In this document: in pieces, positions 16,438 to 24,533 of the stretch
Position numbering within the stretch: the first letter of the stretch is position 1
Layout of the letters: each line of letters opens with the position of its first letter
Source of the DNA: Terriglobia bacterium
Lineage (GTDB): Bacteria; Acidobacteriota; Terriglobia; Bryobacterales; Bryobacteraceae
DNA: 49,011 bases
Direction of reading: 5' to 3'
NCBI GenBank assembly: GCA_021325175.1
Contig: JAJPHS010000177.1
Span: 1-49,011 of the forward strand
Position numbers and translations under genes: made by a program
Notes under the pieces: generated by a model
Seen by the model: only the letters and a program-made list of their open reading frames with translations
Databases searched by the model: none
Told to the model about the DNA's origin: nothing

Positions 16438-18421
16438 GCGAAGATCGCGAATCGGCTGCGCAATCTTGCTCGCTTGCGCGGCGCTGGAGGGAGCCTCGTT
16501 CTCCTTTCAGGTGCTGGGAAGCGATGCGGAATCCTGGCCCGCGATTTTCTCCTCGGTGGGGCTGAGCGCGGGCGCGGCGGCGAACATCGTCGTTGCCCCG
16601 CCGGGCACGCCGGCCAATCCGGAATGGGCTTCGCGCGTCGGGCGCGGCGCGATTCTGGTGCTCGAAGGCGAATCGCCGCTGGCGGAGTCCTTCGGATTCA
16701 AACCATCCTCAAAGCCGCGCGTGATCGCGCGCAGTCTCGAGGACGTTCACGCGCCGAAACTGCACATTATCTGGGAAAAATCGCTGGAGCTGCCGGTTTT
16801 CGAAGTTCCTTTGGAAGCGCGCCAATTCGCGCGCGAGCGCTGGAGCGGAGCGCCGCTGATGGCCGGATTCCGGCGTGGCTCCGGCGCGATTCTCTGGATC
16901 GCCGCGCCGCCGGGCGAACGCGGCTACGAGCGTTTCCCCTATCTTTTGCAGGCGCTCGCCGATCTCGGCATGAAAGCGCCCTTCCGCTCGGCGCGATTGT
17001 GGGCGTTTTTCGATTCCGCTTATCGCTCGCGCATCGATCCGGATTACATGGCCGCGCGCTGGCGCGCCGCCGGCATCGCCGCGTTGCAAGTCGCCGCCTG
17101 GCATTATTACGATCGCGATCCGGAAGGCGACGCGTATTTGCGCGCCTTGATGGAAGCCTGCCACGCGCACGCGATTTCGGTTTACGCCTGGCTCGAATTG
17201 CCGCACGTCAGCGAAAAATTCTGGGCCGATCATCCCGAATGGCGCGAAAAAACCGCGCTGCTTCAGGACGCCCAGCTCGACTGGCGAAAGCTGATCAACC
17301 TTACCAATCGCGATGCGTTCGCCGCGGTTTCCAAAGGCGTCCGCGACCTCATCGGCGGCTTCGATTGGGACGGCGTCAATCTGGCCGAGCTGTATTTCGA
17401 ATCGCTTGAAGGCTTCGAGAATCCGGCGCGGTTCACGCCCATGAACGACGATGTCCGCGCCGAGTTTCGCGCCAGGGCGGGCTTCGATCCGCTGGAATTG
17501 TTCCGCGCCGATTCGCCGCTTTATGGGCCGAACAACGCGCGGGAACTGGCGGAGTTTCTCAAATTTCGCGCCGAACTGGCGCGGCGCCAGCAAAACGAAT
17601 GGCTCGGCGTGATCGAAGGGATTCGCCGGACCAAGCCGCAGCTCGATCTGGCGCTGACGCACGTGGACGATCGCTTCGACACCACGATGCGCGAAAAAAT
17701 CGGCGCCGACGCCGCGGCTCTGCTGCCGATGCTTGCGCAGCACGATTTCATCTTCCTGATCGAGGACCCGGCGACGATCTGGAACCTCGGGCCGCGGCGC
17801 TATCCGCAGATCGCCGCGCGCTACCGCTCGCTTACGCCGGCGCAGGACAAGCTGGGGATCGATATCAACGTCGTCGAGCGCTACCAGGACGTCTATCCGA
17901 CCAAACAACAAACCGGAATGGAATTGTTTGAGCTGGTCCACCAGGCTGCCGCGTCTTTTCCGCGCGTGGCATTGTATTTCGAAAACTCAATTCCGCGGCG
18001 GGATTGGCCGCTGCTCGCCTCGGCTGCGGCGGACGTGGACCGAATGGAGCGGAACGGATCGAAGGTGATCGTCGAATCGCGGCTTGGCGTCAGCGTGGAC
18101 TGGCGCGGGCCGGCGATGGTCGATGGCAAACTGTGGCCGTTCGCCGGCGATGACGCGGTTCTGCTGCCGCGAGGACTGCACGCAATCGAGCCGTCGCTCG
18201 AAAGACCCCCGCTGCGGATCGTCGATTTCAACGGCGATTTGACCGCCGCCCGGGCCACCGCCGATGGCGTCGAATTCGCTTATCAAAGCGAGACACGCGC
18301 GATGGCGAAACCCGAGCGCGCGATTCGCAGACTCGAAATCGACGGCATGGAGGCGAAGCCGCAAATGGCGGGCGAGATTCTCATGCTGCCGCGCGGGCAG
18401 CACCTGGTGAATTTAAATTAA
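16421..18421 (+). CDS. exported TIM-barrel glycoside-hydrolase-like protein (GHL10-like)
   Basis: A 666-residue protein. The N-terminus (MHSRNRRRSRIGCAILLAC) is positive then hydrophobic, a signal peptide; C19 could be a lipobox cysteine but the context is weak. Residues of about 20-180 form an alpha/beta segment with GATase-like features. From about 190 to 500 the order matches family-10-like glycosidases: aGIAALQVAAWHYY, a LMEACHAHAISVYAWLELPH strand, INLTNRDAFAAV, and DWDGVNLAELYFE with a candidate acidic residue. The C-terminus is a small beta domain (about 570-666). It overlaps the TPR/barrel gene, so they are probably expressed together. Substrate unknown; an exopolysaccharide is plausible by analogy. 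Confidence 0.6.
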   Translation: MHSRNRRRSRIGCAILLACAALEGASFSFQVLGSDAESWPAIFSSVGLSAGAAANIVVAPPGTPANPEWASRVGRGAILVLEGESPLAESFGFKPSSKPRVIARSLEDVHAPKLHIIWEKSLELPVFEVPLEARQFARERWSGAPLMAGFRRGSGAILWIAAPPGERGYERFPYLLQALADLGMKAPFRSARLWAFFDSAYRSRIDPDYMAARWRAAGIAALQVAAWHYYDRDPEGDAYLRALMEACHAHAISVYAWLELPHVSEKFWADHPEWREKTALLQDAQLDWRKLINLTNRDAFAAVSKGVRDLIGGFDWDGVNLAELYFESLEGFENPARFTPMNDDVRAEFRARAGFDPLELFRADSPLYGPNNARELAEFLKFRAELARRQQNEWLGVIEGIRRTKPQLDLALTHVDDRFDTTMREKIGADAAALLPMLAQHDFIFLIEDPATIWNLGPRRYPQIAARYRSLTPAQDKLGIDINVVERYQDVYPTKQQTGMELFELVHQAAASFPRVALYFENSIPRRDWPLLASAAADVDRMERNGSKVIVESRLGVSVDWRGPAMVDGKLWPFAGDDAVLLPRGLHAIEPSLERPPLRIVDFNGDLTAARATADGVEFAYQSETRAMAKPERAIRRLEIDGMEAKPQMAGEILMLPRGQHLVNLN

Positions 18422-18488
18422 ATTCGCGGCGCCGGCCGTTTCCCGCGGCCTGAATAAAGGTATAGAATCCCCAAGAGGAGAATTTCCA

Positions 18489-20075
18489 ATGAAGCGGCGT
18501 TCCTTTCTGGCGGCCCTTGGAGCCGGCTGCACTCTCGCCCGCCGTTCACTGGCGCAAAGCCAAAACAGTCAACTTTTTTGGACCGTTGAAACCACATCCG
18601 GCAAGGTCCAGGGGATTGCCAATACGGGGATCAAGGAGTTCAAAGGCATTCCCTACGGCGCTCCCACCGGCGGCCGGAATCGCTACATGCCTCCGCGTAA
18701 ACCTGCGCCGTGGACCGGCGTGCGGGAGTGCTTCGGCCATGGCCAGATCTGCCCGCAGACGCTGGCGGCGCTCAACGGCGACTACGGCATGATGATCCAG
18801 TGGGACCTGCACACCGGCGGAATGGGCGAGGACTGCCTGTCGCTCAATCTCTGGACGCCGGGAATTGACCGCGCCAAGCGCGCGGTGCTGGTCTCATTTC
18901 ATGGCGGCGGATTCGCCACCGGATCCGGCAATGCTCCCGGATACGATGGAGCGCAGCTTGCGAAGTTCGGCGACGTGGTCGTGGTGACGGTGAATCACCG
19001 GCTGGCAAGCTTCGGATATCTGCATCTGGCCGATCTGGGCGCGCCGCCGGAGTTCGCGCAGGCTGGCGTGGCCGGAATGATGGATCTGGTGGCGGCGCTC
19101 GAGTGGGTGCGCGACAACATTGAAAATTTCGGCGGCGATCCGGCCAAGGTGATGATCTTCGGCCAATCCGGCGGAGGCGCGAAAACGTCCACCATGTTGG
19201 CGATGCCTTCCGGCAAGGGCCTGTTCCACAGCGCCGGAATCCAAAGCGGATCGGCGATTCGCGCCGCCACGCGCGAAGCCGGAACGCGCGCGGCCGAAGC
19301 GCTGCTGGCCAAGCTCGGCATCGACAAAGGCAACATCGCCGATATTCAGAACGTTTCCTGGCAGCAGATCCTCGAGGCGCAGACCGCGGTGGGCGCGGGG
19401 TCGTTCACGCCGGTTGTCGACGGAACCGTGCTGCCACACCATCCGTTTGATCCCGCCGCGCCGCCGGAATCCGCCGATGTTCCGGTGATGATTTCCACCA
19501 CGCTGGAGGACGCCGCGCTGGGGCTGACGAATTTCGATCTGACCGAGGACGGCCTGATCGCAATCCTGCGGCGCCGCTATCACGACAAAGCCGACCAGAT
19601 CCTGGCGATGTATCGCAGCCACTATCCGAGCAAGTCTCCGTTCCTGATTCAGGCCCAGGTGGCGACCGACGACGGCTTCCGCCGCAGCGCGATTCTGCAA
19701 GCCGAGCGGAAAGCGGCGGCCGGCAAAGCGCCGGCGTACATGTATCTTTGGTGCTATGAAAGCCCGGGATTCAATGGCAAGTTCGGCGCGGTCCACGGGA
19801 CCGACGTTTCGGCGTCGTTCTACAATTTTCGCGACGGCATCGGAGGCGCCGGGTCGCGGGAAGAGAAAGCTCTGTGGGCGCGGTTCGCCTCGGCGTGGGT
19901 TTCGCTGGCCAAGAATGCCGATCCGAACAATCCGCGGATTCCCAACTGGCCGGCCTATGAGGAATCAAAGCGCGCGACGATGATCTTCGACTCGGAAATT
20001 CGCGTGGAAAACGATCCGCGCGGGGATATTCGAAAGTTCTGGCAGGAGATGCCGGACGCCCCGCGGCGCGGATAG
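18489..20075 (+). CDS. Tat-exported type-B carboxylesterase/lipase
   Basis: A 528-residue alpha/beta-hydrolase of the type-B carboxylesterase family, hydrolysing carboxylic esters outside the cytoplasm. The N-terminus MKRRSFLAALGAGCTLA is a twin-arginine signal. The family hallmarks are EDCLSLNLWTP, the oxyanion loop HGGGF (138-142) and the nucleophile S227 in FGQSGGG. E340 (TTLEDAA) and H436 (GAVHGTD) complete the probable catalytic triad. Ribosome-binding site AGGAG lies a few bases before ATG. It is 67 bp after the glycosidase-like gene and convergent with the NHL-repeat gene. Length is normal for the family. Substrate not predictable. Confidence 0.9.
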   Translation: MKRRSFLAALGAGCTLARRSLAQSQNSQLFWTVETTSGKVQGIANTGIKEFKGIPYGAPTGGRNRYMPPRKPAPWTGVRECFGHGQICPQTLAALNGDYGMMIQWDLHTGGMGEDCLSLNLWTPGIDRAKRAVLVSFHGGGFATGSGNAPGYDGAQLAKFGDVVVVTVNHRLASFGYLHLADLGAPPEFAQAGVAGMMDLVAALEWVRDNIENFGGDPAKVMIFGQSGGGAKTSTMLAMPSGKGLFHSAGIQSGSAIRAATREAGTRAAEALLAKLGIDKGNIADIQNVSWQQILEAQTAVGAGSFTPVVDGTVLPHHPFDPAAPPESADVPVMISTTLEDAALGLTNFDLTEDGLIAILRRRYHDKADQILAMYRSHYPSKSPFLIQAQVATDDGFRRSAILQAERKAAAGKAPAYMYLWCYESPGFNGKFGAVHGTDVSASFYNFRDGIGGAGSREEKALWARFASAWVSLAKNADPNNPRIPNWPAYEESKRATMIFDSEIRVENDPRGDIRKFWQEMPDAPRRG

Positions 20076-20084
20076 ACGCGTTCC

Positions 20085-20158
20085 GGAGGGCGCAGCTCGG
20101 CAATTTTAATTTGCGGATTAAAGCCCGCCCTTCCCTGTGCTACTTCGATGTGAAGTAG
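20085..20158. terminator. hairpins between convergent genes
   Basis: Between the esterase and NHL gene stops, GGAGGGCG (20085-20092) pairs with CGCCCTTCC (20126-20134) with one bulged T. An AT-rich inner hairpin TTTAAT/ATTAAA lies inside. A second perfect hairpin, CTACTTC/GAAGTAG (20140-20158), covers the NHL stop codon. Neither has a clean T-run, so termination is plausible but not certain. Confidence 0.4.
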
Positions 20159-23100
20159 ACCTGCACTGATTGTCCGTTATAACCGATGGTGCTGCCGACG
20201 CCGCCTAGCGTGATGGCGATGATGTGCTGGCCGGGCGCGAACGTGCTCGGCACCAGGAAATTCACCTGCCAGCCGCCGGCGAATCCGCAGCCCGCTCCCG
20301 AATAGGTGATCGCCGAAGGCGGTACAAGGCCCTGGGTGGCGCCGTAACCATCCCGGGAGATGAGCTGTGGAGGCACCGCCGTGGGCGCCGTCTGGGTGGG
20401 CGCAACGCCGTCGGGCGGCCCGCCCTGGAAAACGCCTCCTCCGGTCAGACAAAACGATATGGTGTTCTTGCCATTGGCGGGAATCGGATAAGACGAGCTG
20501 TTGATCTGGCATGCCGGTTTATCGGTGCAATTATCAATATCCGGCCCGCTCTGGAAAGCCGCCACCTGCCCGATGCCCGTCGCGTCGCGGGTAAAGAACG
20601 CGGGCTGGTACGGCGACATTGTGAAGTCGCCCTCGCCCATAATCTCGCCGGTGGACGGATGCACCACCTGCACCACCGCCGTGCCTGATGCAGCGGTGCT
20701 GGTCGGCACCTGGAAGGAGATGAACGTTGGATCGACGCGGAAAATCGGCGCCGCCGTGCCGTTCACCAGAACTTCGATATCGTTGGCCGATTCCGAGGTG
20801 GGCCATGGGCTGATCCCGCTGAGGTTATAGTCTTGGGTGAAACTGAAATCCTTGCCCACGCGGCTGACGCCGACGAGCTCGCCGGGCGCCATTTGCAGAT
20901 TGTTGTAGCTGGCTTCGCTGGCAAACGCCAGTTGCGCGAAAAAGAACGTGATGCGGTTGGCCGACTCGGCCACCAGCAGATTATCGGAGTTATCGAGCGC
21001 CAGCCCCAGCGGACCGGTTTGCGTCAGAAGCTGGGCCGTGATCACGTTTTGATAATTGTTCGGCGTGGCCAGAAGGATCACCTGTTCGTACAGCGGGAAG
21101 CGGTAGATCACGTTGTTGCCGGTATTGGCGATCCAGATTTCCCCCGTATCCTGGGTCACCACGATTCCTTGCGGCGAATTAAGATTATTGAGTTGGAAGC
21201 TGGAGGTTGCTCCGCTCGCCGCGGTGGGCACGCCGTTGAAAACAACCACCCGATTGTTGCCGGTATCGCAGACGTAGAGCCGATCGGAGGAATCGACGGA
21301 GATGGCGGTCGGCGAATATAATCCGGCGGTGCTGTTGGATTTCGCGGTCGAGGTGAAGTTCGGCTGCCCCAGCACGATGGATGCGGCCTGGCCGTTTTGA
21401 AAATCGCCGCCTTGGGGACGCGTGAACACCAGGATGCGATTGTCGACGGCGTCGGAAACCGCGAGGCTGCCGTTGGAAAGCAGCGCGATGCCCCACGGCG
21501 TGTGCATATTTTGCTGGGTGGGATCGGTAATCGTCGGGCCGTTGAAGCCGGATTGGCCCAGCACCAGGTTCGGCAACTGCTGCGAATTGGACGGTTGCGC
21601 GAACGGCGCCGGAAAGCGCAGCACGCGTCCGTTACCGCTGTCGGCGACAAACACATCGCCGTTGGTGTCCACGATGATTCCGACAGGAAGATAAAGCCCG
21701 GTCTGGGTCGGCGTGGTCGGACTATTCGTGCCGGAGTTCATCTCATTGTCGTAGAAATCGTTCGGAGTAGACTGGCCGAGCACCATATCGGCATGCGAGC
21801 TGGCCTGCACCGAGCGCGCGTCTTTAAAGCAGAGAATACGGTTATTGTACGTATCGGCGATATACAGATGCGGCGGCGTCGAGCGGTGGTCGATGGCGAT
21901 GGCGCCCGCCGGATTGGAGCCTAAAAAATTCACCTCGCGGCCCTCGATCAGGTTCGGAGCCGAATACTGGAAGTCGAGCTGGCCGATCACGCGCGACGCA
22001 TTGATATAGCCCCCGCCGCTTTGCGGCGGGAAATCAAGCACGCGATTATTGTTCAGATCCGCCACCCACATATCGGTTCCCAGGAAAGCGATCCCCGCCG
22101 GAGCGCTGAGCGTTCCGGAGCTGGCCTGCGGCAGGCCGTGGTTCGCCGATCCCGTGGTGAAGTTTCCCTGGCCGACGACGGCCATCATGGGCGGAGAGAT
22201 CTGCTGGCCGGGCTGAAGAGTCTGGTAGTTCGCCGCCGGCGGCCAGTTCGCTGGAAGATCATATTCGACGATTCGGTTGTTGCCGATATCGGCCGCAAAG
22301 AGATGGTTGTTTACGGTGGCCACGCCGAAGACGCCGCTCAAGCCGTATTGGTTCGTATTGGGCAACGGATTATTTTGATACGAGATGGCCGTGCCCAAAA
22401 CACGCGCCGCCGACATGCCGCTGGCCAGCGGCGCCTGATAATAAAGCACCCGGCCGTAGCTGTCGGCGATGTACAGATTGCCATTCGAATCAAAGGTCAG
22501 GCCGGTGGGCTGATTGAGGGTGGTCAGCACAAACTGAGCGGGAACGCCGGACGGCGGCGGCGCGATGCTGTTCGAGGTGAATGTCGTTTGTCCGATGACC
22601 AGATCGGCGGCGGGCTGGGCGCCGGCCTTGAGCGAGCTTGCCGGGAAGCGCAGCGCGCGATTGTTGCCGCCATCGGTCACCCACAAATTGCCGGCGCTGT
22701 CGAAAGCCATGCCGACCGGGCGAATTCCGGCGGTCGAAAAAGACAAGCTCTGGGCCGTCGGTTGGCCCTGGCCCTGATTCTGCTGGTTATGAGCGAGATC
22801 CGCCTGGCCGATGATCAGATCGGGCGTGACCAGGGCCGCGCTCTGTTTGAGAGGCGAGGGAAAGCGCAGGATGCGGTTATTCTGCTCGTCGGCGACATAG
22901 AGATTGCCGCTGCCGTCCACGGCGACGCCGGTCGGCTGATAGAAGCCGATGCTGGGGCCGGGCTTGCCGGGTCCGCCGGGCAGCGTCGCCGTCAGGCTGT
23001 TCTGCCCGATCACCTTCGTCGCGAAGCCGCAGCCCGGATTATTCAGGCCGCAGTTGCTCAGCGCCGCCGGATTCTGATAGGCCAGCACCCGGTTATTGGC

Positions 23101-23346
23101 GGTGTCGGCAATATAGAGAATGGGAGGCGAGCTGCTGGTGTCGAAGGCGATCGCGGCCGGGGAGTAGAGCTCGCGTCCTTCGACGTAGTTCGGCGCGATG
23201 GAGTTCAGGCCCCCCGGCAGCAGACCGGGCTGCCCGAATTCCCGCGAAGGATTGGAGTTGATGGTCGGCGAGACCGCCTGCGCAAGCATCGCCTGGGCAA
23301 AAATCGGCACAATCGCCAGAAGCAAAGAACGGCGGAATTTGCTCAT
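20140..23346 (-). CDS. secreted NHL-repeat protein with Solibacter-type C-terminal domain
   Basis: A 1068-residue exported protein: signal peptide 1-22 or so (RRSLLLAIVPIFAQAMLAQA), then about ten NHL beta-propeller repeats. They recur as 'xPxGIAxDxSGNLYVADxxNNRVLxF' variants (GVAVDGSGNLYVADEQNNRI, GLTFDSNGNLYIADSYGRV, AIAIDHRSTPPHLYIADTYN), each followed by a V-I-G-Q-x-x-F motif. The last 260 residues resemble the C-terminal domain shared by many Solibacter secreted proteins (ASYNNLQMAPGELVGVSRVG, ... WQVNFLVPSTFAPGQHII). NHL propellers usually bind proteins, glycans or RNA; ligand unknown here. A weak ribosome-binding site (GGAGAA) precedes ATG. It is divergent from the ExeA-like gene. Confidence 0.85.
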   Translation of the reverse strand: MSKFRRSLLLAIVPIFAQAMLAQAVSPTINSNPSREFGQPGLLPGGLNSIAPNYVEGRELYSPAAIAFDTSSSPPILYIADTANNRVLAYQNPAALSNCGLNNPGCGFATKVIGQNSLTATLPGGPGKPGPSIGFYQPTGVAVDGSGNLYVADEQNNRILRFPSPLKQSAALVTPDLIIGQADLAHNQQNQGQGQPTAQSLSFSTAGIRPVGMAFDSAGNLWVTDGGNNRALRFPASSLKAGAQPAADLVIGQTTFTSNSIAPPPSGVPAQFVLTTLNQPTGLTFDSNGNLYIADSYGRVLYYQAPLASGMSAARVLGTAISYQNNPLPNTNQYGLSGVFGVATVNNHLFAADIGNNRIVEYDLPANWPPAANYQTLQPGQQISPPMMAVVGQGNFTTGSANHGLPQASSGTLSAPAGIAFLGTDMWVADLNNNRVLDFPPQSGGGYINASRVIGQLDFQYSAPNLIEGREVNFLGSNPAGAIAIDHRSTPPHLYIADTYNNRILCFKDARSVQASSHADMVLGQSTPNDFYDNEMNSGTNSPTTPTQTGLYLPVGIIVDTNGDVFVADSGNGRVLRFPAPFAQPSNSQQLPNLVLGQSGFNGPTITDPTQQNMHTPWGIALLSNGSLAVSDAVDNRILVFTRPQGGDFQNGQAASIVLGQPNFTSTAKSNSTAGLYSPTAISVDSSDRLYVCDTGNNRVVVFNGVPTAASGATSSFQLNNLNSPQGIVVTQDTGEIWIANTGNNVIYRFPLYEQVILLATPNNYQNVITAQLLTQTGPLGLALDNSDNLLVAESANRITFFFAQLAFASEASYNNLQMAPGELVGVSRVGKDFSFTQDYNLSGISPWPTSESANDIEVLVNGTAAPIFRVDPTFISFQVPTSTAASGTAVVQVVHPSTGEIMGEGDFTMSPYQPAFFTRDATGIGQVAAFQSGPDIDNCTDKPACQINSSSYPIPANGKNTISFCLTGGGVFQGGPPDGVAPTQTAPTAVPPQLISRDGYGATQGLVPPSAITYSGAGCGFAGGWQVNFLVPSTFAPGQHIIAITLGGVGSTIGYNGQSVQVYFTSK

Positions 23347-23548
23347 GAAAATGAATTCTCCGAAGTACGGCGGCGCGGGAACCGTCTTTTTAGAAAGATA
23401 GCATAACGTTGCGGATCGGACTTGAGCCGCCGGTACCGGGAATCGTACTTACTAAGGTGTTTATCCCGCCGTCTCAGTACCTGTAACCGATACTAAAGTC
23501 CTCTGACCCTATACTGGATGGCGTGCTACTATCGATAAGTAATGAGAG

Positions 23549-23568
23549 GGCGGAGCGAACGCCCCGCC
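23549..23568 (+). promoter_or_regulatory. leader hairpin upstream of the ExeA-like gene
   Basis: GGCGG (23549-23553) pairs with CCGCC (23564-23568), with further GC/GC pairs and the loop GAAC. GTTTTAG follows. It sits 46 bp before the ATG and could act as a weak terminator or attenuator in the leader. The upstream 150 bp of this divergent gap also hold ACTAAGGT (23451-23458) and ACTAAAGT (23492-23499), 41 bp apart. Confidence 0.35.
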
Positions 23569-23578
23569 GTTTTAGAAG

Positions 23579-23611
23579 AACGGCAGTAGCTCGGAGGAAA
23601 CGGCAGTAGCT
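23579..23611 (+). repeat. 13-bp direct repeat flanking a Shine-Dalgarno sequence
   Basis: AACGGCAGTAGCT occurs at 23579-23591 and 23599-23611. The seven bases between them, CGGAGGA, contain the best ribosome-binding site, and the second copy ends two bases before the ATG. The Shine-Dalgarno to ATG distance is therefore long, about 16 bases. It looks like a partial 20-bp tandem duplication. Confidence 0.8.
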
Positions 23612-23613
23612 AA

Positions 23614-24486
23614 ATGTATAACGCATTTTTCGGCTTCTCGGAGAGCCCCTTCAGCCTGAGTCCGGATCCCGCCTTCTTCTACCGCAGCGAGCAGCACGAG
23701 GAAGCCTTGGCGAACCTGATCTACGGAGTACAGGCGCGAAAAGGTTTTATTGTTCTTTCCGGCGAGGTGGGAACCGGCAAGACCACCATGCTCGAATGCC
23801 TGCGCGATTATCTCGATTCGCAGTACATCGAGTTCGCGTTTCTGTTCAATTCGCGGATCAACGTCGAGCAGTTCTTTGAAATGATCGCCTACGATCTGGA
23901 CCTGCGCTGCCCCCGTACTTCCAAAACCGAGGTTCTGTTCGCGCTGAATCAATTACTGGTGGAGCGCGCGCAGGACGGCAGCACCGTGGTGCTGATCGTC
24001 GATGAGGCGCATAATCTCGAATGGGAAGTGCTCGAAGAAATTCGTCTGCTGGGGAATCTGGAAAACCGCAACGGGAAGCTGCTGCAAATCATCCTGGCTG
24101 GCCAGCCGGAACTCGATCGCAAGCTGGATCATCCCAACCTGCGGCAGTTGAAGCAGCGAATCGTGCTGCGCTGCCATCTGGATCCGTTCACCCTGCGCGA
24201 CGCCGTCGAATACATAGAAACGCGCCTGGCCCGGGCGGGGATGACGGAGCAGAAGATTTTTTCCGAGGAGTTGATGGCGGAGATTCATCTGCGCGCGCAG
24301 GGAATCCCGCGCCTGATCAATGCGCTCTGCGATAATCTGCTGCTCACCGCCTTTGCTCTGGAAAAAAGGGCGTGCACGATCGAAATGCTGGATGAAGTGT
24401 GCAGGGACATGCGCCTGGACTGGCCCGGCAACCGCCGCATGCACCCGCGCCTGGCCAATGAATCCCTGGAGCGGACCCGCTACTAG
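23614..24486 (+). CDS. ExeA/GspA-like AAA+ ATPase
   Basis: A 290-residue cytoplasmic P-loop ATPase. It begins with the family start MYNAFFGFSESPFSLSPDP. Walker A is GEVGTGKTT (about 50-58), Walker B is VVLIVDEAHNL (about 125-135), then the sensor region LLQIILAGQPELDRKL and a C-terminal helical lid with GIPRLINALCDNLLLTAF. Relatives include ExeA of type II secretion and ATPases of exopolysaccharide/exosortase loci. Here it lacks the C-terminal peptidoglycan-binding and membrane parts of ExeA and has no secretion genes beside it. Upstream are a leader hairpin and a repeat around the ribosome-binding site. Partner system unknown. Confidence 0.85.
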   Translation: MYNAFFGFSESPFSLSPDPAFFYRSEQHEEALANLIYGVQARKGFIVLSGEVGTGKTTMLECLRDYLDSQYIEFAFLFNSRINVEQFFEMIAYDLDLRCPRTSKTEVLFALNQLLVERAQDGSTVVLIVDEAHNLEWEVLEEIRLLGNLENRNGKLLQIILAGQPELDRKLDHPNLRQLKQRIVLRCHLDPFTLRDAVEYIETRLARAGMTEQKIFSEELMAEIHLRAQGIPRLINALCDNLLLTAFALEKRACTIEMLDEVCRDMRLDWPGNRRMHPRLANESLERTRY

Positions 24487-24533
24487 CCTATAGCCTGGCC
24501 GCGTATGGGGGCGGGATTCCGCCCTCCGCCGCA

